Shown here piece after piece: positions 60,561-64,000 of a stretch of DNA of 64,000 nt. Source of the stretch: Allofustis seminis DSM 15817 (GTDB lineage Bacteria; Bacillota; Bacilli; Lactobacillales; Carnobacteriaceae_A). The position numbers and the translations under genes are program-made. The notes under the pieces are model-generated. The model saw nothing but the letters and a program-made list of their open reading frames with translations, did no database searches and was not told the DNA's origin. The stretch is taken from positions 218,910 through 282,909 of the forward strand of contig NZ_KB894079.1 of assembly GCF_000374325.1 (NCBI RefSeq), read 5' to 3'. Numbering within the stretch: the first letter of the stretch is position 1; each line of letters starts with the position of its first letter.

Positions 60561-62232
60561 ATACTCGAATTCGCAATTTTTTACGGAGAGTGGCTGCACG
60601 TTCACCGATCAATCGATCCGCAATCTTAGTTTTTAATACTAAGTAAGTATAGACAAATCCGCCAACCAAGGCAATGAGTATTAATGCCACAAAAGACTGA
60701 AGTCGGATATCATATTTCAAAAAATATCCTAATCCTTCTTCTACGCCAAATGTCACAATAAACATTATCAAACTTAGAATGAGCAAGAAAAGCGAACGGC
60801 GCATAAGAAATTTTTTCGAAAATGGGATGGTTTCATACATAATTTTGAGCATTAATATCACCGTAACGAGCAACCCGATTAATGTCGACCAAAGCATCCC
60901 ATAAGCATGTGTAAAATAAATCATCAATGGCTGCACTATTAGTTTCGCTAAAAAGCCAATAATTAATGCATAGATGCCTTTACGTCGTTGATTCACCGAT
61001 TGCAAAATATTGCCTAACAATAAATACATCGCCATAAAAACACTGACTACCGCATATAAGCGTGTCACATTGCTCCCCATGTCAAAGGGGCCAAAGAATA
61101 TTGTATATAGCGGCTGTGCAACAGCAATCATGCCCATAGCACCAGGTAACATGACAAATAGTAATAATTGAATTCCTTTTTCAAATTGGTGGCGCACTTG
61201 TTGATAATTTTTGGTTGCCATCAAATCACTAATCAAAGGTACCGTAGTAATCGCCATTGAAGCACCAAAGGATGTCAACAAAGTGCTTAATTTATAACCA
61301 TTGGCAGATACTAATCCAAAAGTTAGTTCTATTTCTCCATCAGTAATATCTGTAAATAATCGCATAAGTGGTGCATAAGTTAATTGGTCAATCAATTGGA
61401 AAATTGTGATTCCCGTAGCAATGATAATAAAAGGAATCGATGTTTTAATAATATTAAGGAGCAGTGCCATCGTGTCAATCACTTCATCTGTACCTGTCAA
61501 TTCATCTGTCAATTTTTCTCCAAATGAAAGTGCTGTAGGTATTTGCTTCATTAAAAAAAGCAAGTAAATAATTGAAAAAATTGCACCGACAAATGCAGCA
61601 AATGTTGAATATGCCACCGCTTTTTCAACTGCACCATATTGAAGTTGGCGAATAATATAAACAGACCCCAAGATAAAAGCAACACGTGCCAATTGTTCGA
61701 TAATCTGGGATATTGCAGGTTCTTTCATTCGATTATGTCCTTGAATAAATCCACGAATCGCTGCTTGCAGTGGAATAATGAGCAGCGCGGGAGCTAAGGA
61801 ACGGATGACATAGATTGCAACCGATTTATCAGAAATCGGTCCTGTAAACCATGGTGCTAAAATATATAGCGCAACTGCAGAAAAAATACCTGTTACTCCC
61901 ATTAAAATTAAACCATGAGAATATATTTTCTTTGATATATCATAACGTCCGAGTGCATTATAATAACTGACCTCTTTTGAAATCGCACTAGGCACACCCG
62001 CCGCCGCAAAAGATACAAAAAATGCATAAGGAACATAGGCTACTTGATATAATGCATTCGCCGCTGCTCCTGTCTCAGGATCTCCTATCCACATCATCCA
62101 TGGAATAATATAAAAGGCACCAAGAAGTCTTGAAACAAAACTACCCGTTGTCATCCAAGCGGATCCTGCCACCATTAAATTCTCTTTTTCTGCCATTTCT
62201 AATTCGGCATCTATTTTATTTTTTTTATCCAT
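60559..62232 (-). CDS. MurJ-type lipid II flippase (YtgP-like, MOP superfamily)
   Basis: Polytopic membrane protein of 557 aa, about 14 hydrophobic segments, in the oligosaccharidyl-lipid flippase family that includes B. subtilis YtgP (MurJ) and SpoVB. The opening GSAWMTTGSFVSRLLGAFYI is the typical first helix, then AAAGVPSAISKEVSYYNALG and AIRGFIQGHNRMKEPAISQI. It is most likely the lipid II flippase for peptidoglycan, acting with the PBP encoded in this window; transport of other polymers is possible. Start at ATG 62232 is a choice over a TTG three codons earlier. Confidence 0.88.
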   Translation of the reverse strand: MDKKNKIDAELEMAEKENLMVAGSAWMTTGSFVSRLLGAFYIIPWMMWIGDPETGAAANALYQVAYVPYAFFVSFAAAGVPSAISKEVSYYNALGRYDISKKIYSHGLILMGVTGIFSAVALYILAPWFTGPISDKSVAIYVIRSLAPALLIIPLQAAIRGFIQGHNRMKEPAISQIIEQLARVAFILGSVYIIRQLQYGAVEKAVAYSTFAAFVGAIFSIIYLLFLMKQIPTALSFGEKLTDELTGTDEVIDTMALLLNIIKTSIPFIIIATGITIFQLIDQLTYAPLMRLFTDITDGEIELTFGLVSANGYKLSTLLTSFGASMAITTVPLISDLMATKNYQQVRHQFEKGIQLLLFVMLPGAMGMIAVAQPLYTIFFGPFDMGSNVTRLYAVVSVFMAMYLLLGNILQSVNQRRKGIYALIIGFLAKLIVQPLMIYFTHAYGMLWSTLIGLLVTVILMLKIMYETIPFSKKFLMRRSLFLLILSLIMFIVTFGVEEGLGYFLKYDIRLQSFVALILIALVGGFVYTYLVLKTKIADRLIGERAATLRKKLRIRV

Positions 62233-62267
62233 GATACCCAACTTTCAAATTCTCTTATCTAATACAT

Positions 62268-62294
62268 TAAAAAAGAGCATAGTGCTCTTTTTTA
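62268..62294 (-). terminator. leuS terminator
   Basis: AAAAAAGAGCA-CTA-TGCTCTTTTTT stem running into Ts between leuS and the flippase gene. Confidence 0.88.
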
Positions 62295-62362
62295 ATTCGT
62301 ATCCATTTTACTGTTTTAGTATCCAACATGCAATATCGCAAGGTATAAGTCTTTTTTAAGAT

Positions 62363-64000
62363 TTAATTGGCTACAATGTTCACAAGTTTTCCAGGTACAA
62401 CGATAACTTTGTGGACGGTCAATTCTTTCAGATGTTCTTGAATATTTTCATTTTCAAAAGCCATTTTTTCTAAATCTTCTTTTGAAATATCCGCAGCTAC
62501 TTGCGCTTTACCTCTCACTTTACCATTAACTTGAAAGACCACTTCAATTTCATTTGAAATAAGTTTACTTTCATCATAAGTTGGCCATGGGGCAAGTGAT
62601 ATACTTTCTTTTTCTCCTAACTTCCACCAAAGCTCTTCCGCAATATGTGGCGTAATTGGCGCAAGAAGTTGGAGGAGACCTTTCATATATTCAACAGGCA
62701 ACGCTTCAGCTTGATAAGCCTCATTCACAAAGACCATCATCTGACTGATTGCCGTATTAAAATGCATCTGCTCAAAGTCGCGTGTTACTTTCTTGACTGT
62801 CTGATGATAGACTTGTTCCAATGTCCCATCATTATATGTTGTAATACGATCACGTACTTTTCCTTCACGATCAATAAATAAACGCCAGACGCGATCTAAA
62901 AATCGGCGCGATCCTTCCAAACCATCTGTTGTCCATTCTTTATTCGTATCGAGCGGTCCTAAAAACATTTCATATAATCGTAAAGTATCTGCACCATATT
63001 GTTTCACAACATCATCTGGATTGACGACATTACCGCGAGATTTCGACATTTTATCGCCATCTTTTAAAATCATTCCTTGATTGTACAATTTTTGGAATGG
63101 TTCTTTTGTTGGTACAACACCAAGATCATATAAAAATTTGTGCCAGAATCTTGCATAAAGCAAATGAAGCACTGCATGCTCTGCTCCACCAATATATAAA
63201 TCTACCGGTAACCATTTTGCCAGCTTTTCAGGATCGGCGATCGCTTCATCATTATGCGGATCAATATAGCGAATATAATACCATGAGCTTCCCGCCCACT
63301 GTGGCATTGTATTCGTTTCGCGGCGACCTTTCATTCCTGTTTTTTCATCTACGACATTGATCCATTCTGTGATATTAGCTAGAGGAGATTCTCCTGTGCC
63401 AGATGGATGAATGTTTGTTGTTTTTGGTAATTTAAGTGGTAATTCATCTTCTGGAACTGTCGTCATCGTGCCATCTTCCCAATGAATAATAGGAATTGGC
63501 TCTCCCCAATAACGCTGGCGTGAGAATAGCCAATCGCGAAGTCGGTAATTAATTTCGTGCTCCCCTTTACCATTATCTTCTAGCCAACTCATCATTTTTT
63601 TGTTCGCATCTTCTACATTCAATCCATCTAAGAATTGGGAATGAATATGCTCTCCATCACCGGTATAAGGTAATTTCTCACCTTCTGGCAAAGCAATAAT
63701 GGCTTGTATTGGCAGATCATATTTCGTAGCAAATTCAAAGTCACGCTCATCATGTGCAGGACACCCCATAACAACACCTGTTCCATAAGATACCATGACA
63801 TAATCTGCAACCCATATTGGTAATTTTTTATCTAGAATTGGATGTTTGACATAGGCTCCAATGAATAGGCCCGTCTTGTCTTTATTAAGTGATGTTCTTT
63901 CCAATTCTGTTTTATTTTTCACTTGATTGACATATGCTTCAACTGCTTCTTTACGATCAGGAGTGGTCAGCTCCGACACTAAATGGTGTTCTGGTGCAAG
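62363..64000 (-). CDS. leuS: Leucyl-tRNA synthetase, C-terminal part (cut by window edge)
   Basis: Class I synthetase attaching leucine to tRNA-Leu; 545 codons are visible and the frame runs open through 64000 with LAPEHHLV, part of the editing domain. Seen here: the rest of the CP1 editing domain ([19 protein letters not shown]), [19 protein letters not shown], the KMSKS loop [16 protein letters not shown], and the C-terminal anticodon-binding and LeuRS-specific domains. About 260 N-terminal residues with the HIGH motif lie outside. The valine-like GTG at 63979 is internal, not a start. Confidence 0.97.
   Translation of the reverse strand, partial: LAPEHHLVSELTTPDRKEAVEAYVNQVKNKTELERTSLNKDKTGLFIGAYVKHPILDKKLPIWVADYVMVSYGTGVVMGCPAHDERDFEFATKYDLPIQAIIALPEGEKLPYTGDGEHIHSQFLDGLNVEDANKKMMSWLEDNGKGEHEINYRLRDWLFSRQRYWGEPIPIIHWEDGTMTTVPEDELPLKLPKTTNIHPSGTGESPLANITEWINVVDEKTGMKGRRETNTMPQWAGSSWYYIRYIDPHNDEAIADPEKLAKWLPVDLYIGGAEHAVLHLLYARFWHKFLYDLGVVPTKEPFQKLYNQGMILKDGDKMSKSRGNVVNPDDVVKQYGADTLRLYEMFLGPLDTNKEWTTDGLEGSRRFLDRVWRLFIDREGKVRDRITTYNDGTLEQVYHQTVKKVTRDFEQMHFNTAISQMMVFVNEAYQAEALPVEYMKGLLQLLAPITPHIAEELWWKLGEKESISLAPWPTYDESKLISNEIEVVFQVNGKVRGKAQVAADISKEDLEKMAFENENIQEHLKELTVHKVIVVPGKLVNIVAN

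Noticed and set aside
63979-64000. leuS start at 63979
   Set aside because: The frame stays open to the window edge with family-like residues (LAPEHHLV), so this GTG is an internal valine codon.
1-64000. tRNA, rRNA, insertion sequence, integrase or prophage genes
   Set aside because: None seen on reading both strands; gene content and order are those of a stable core chromosome apart from the 9.4-12.3 kb surface-protein region.

Overview
The window is about 64 kb of AT-rich Gram-positive chromosome from the low-GC Firmicutes, most like Lactobacillales. The evidence is the gene set: AddA/AddB (RexA/RexB), a tetrameric-type glyQS pair behind a glycine T-box, ThiT, PepV, PepT, an M29 aminopeptidase, an LPXTG surface protein, a Zur-type Fur regulator, a PPDK regulatory kinase and a bifunctional AdhE. 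Gene order also follows the Bacillus/Lactobacillales pattern (dnaG-rpoD; phoH, then ybeY-dgkA-cdd-era-recO; rhomboid-glcK-rhodanese). A family near Aerococcaceae or Carnobacteriaceae is a guess. I see no rRNA, tRNA, CRISPR, phage, integrase or insertion sequence.

Layout. 1-2.6 kb: a heterodimeric ABC exporter, one half cut by the window edge. 2.7-9.2 kb: mgtE, an unknown gene plus thiT, adhE, a second unknown gene, and rplS behind an L19-type leader. 9.4-12.3 kb is the most unusual stretch: a cell-wall-anchored beta-helix surface protein broken into two frames, with a hairpin covering its ribosome binding site and two different tandem repeat arrays upstream. 12.3-16.5 kb: rluD-lspA, then a divergent three-gene secreted envelope operon (YkyA-like lipoprotein, polysaccharide deacetylase lipoprotein, putative glycosidase). 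16.5-24 kb: addB-addA. 24-34 kb: pepT, nif3, trmK, rplY, rpoD, dnaG and a SWIM/SNF2 helicase. 34-41.7 kb: glyQS, recO, era, cdd, dgkA, ybeY, phoH, rpsU. 41.9-50.4 kb: zur and the divergent PPDK regulator, rhodanese-glcK-rhomboid, rpmG, a class B PBP, nicotinamidase, an LCP ligase and map. 50.5-64 kb: flavodoxin, aminopeptidase, a second heterodimeric ABC exporter, orphan PTS IIA/IIB, a DUF503 gene, an unknown gene, pepV, nnrD, a MurJ-type flippase and the C-terminal two thirds of leuS.

How it fits together. Most genes are housekeeping: translation (rplS, rplY, rpsU, rpmG, glyQS, leuS, rluD, trmK, era, ybeY, map), replication and repair (dnaG, addAB, recO), and envelope assembly (lspA, dgkA, PBP, LCP, MurJ, deacetylase, LPXTG protein). 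Regulation can be read directly in several places: a T-box, an L19 leader, a Rex-like site on the adhE promoter, a perfect Fur-family-like palindrome in the promoter spacer of an unknown gene, and promoters whose -35 boxes lie inside the preceding gene's terminator. All assignments are from reading the sequence; no database search was run. Start codons were chosen by Shine-Dalgarno position and several are TTG or GTG.
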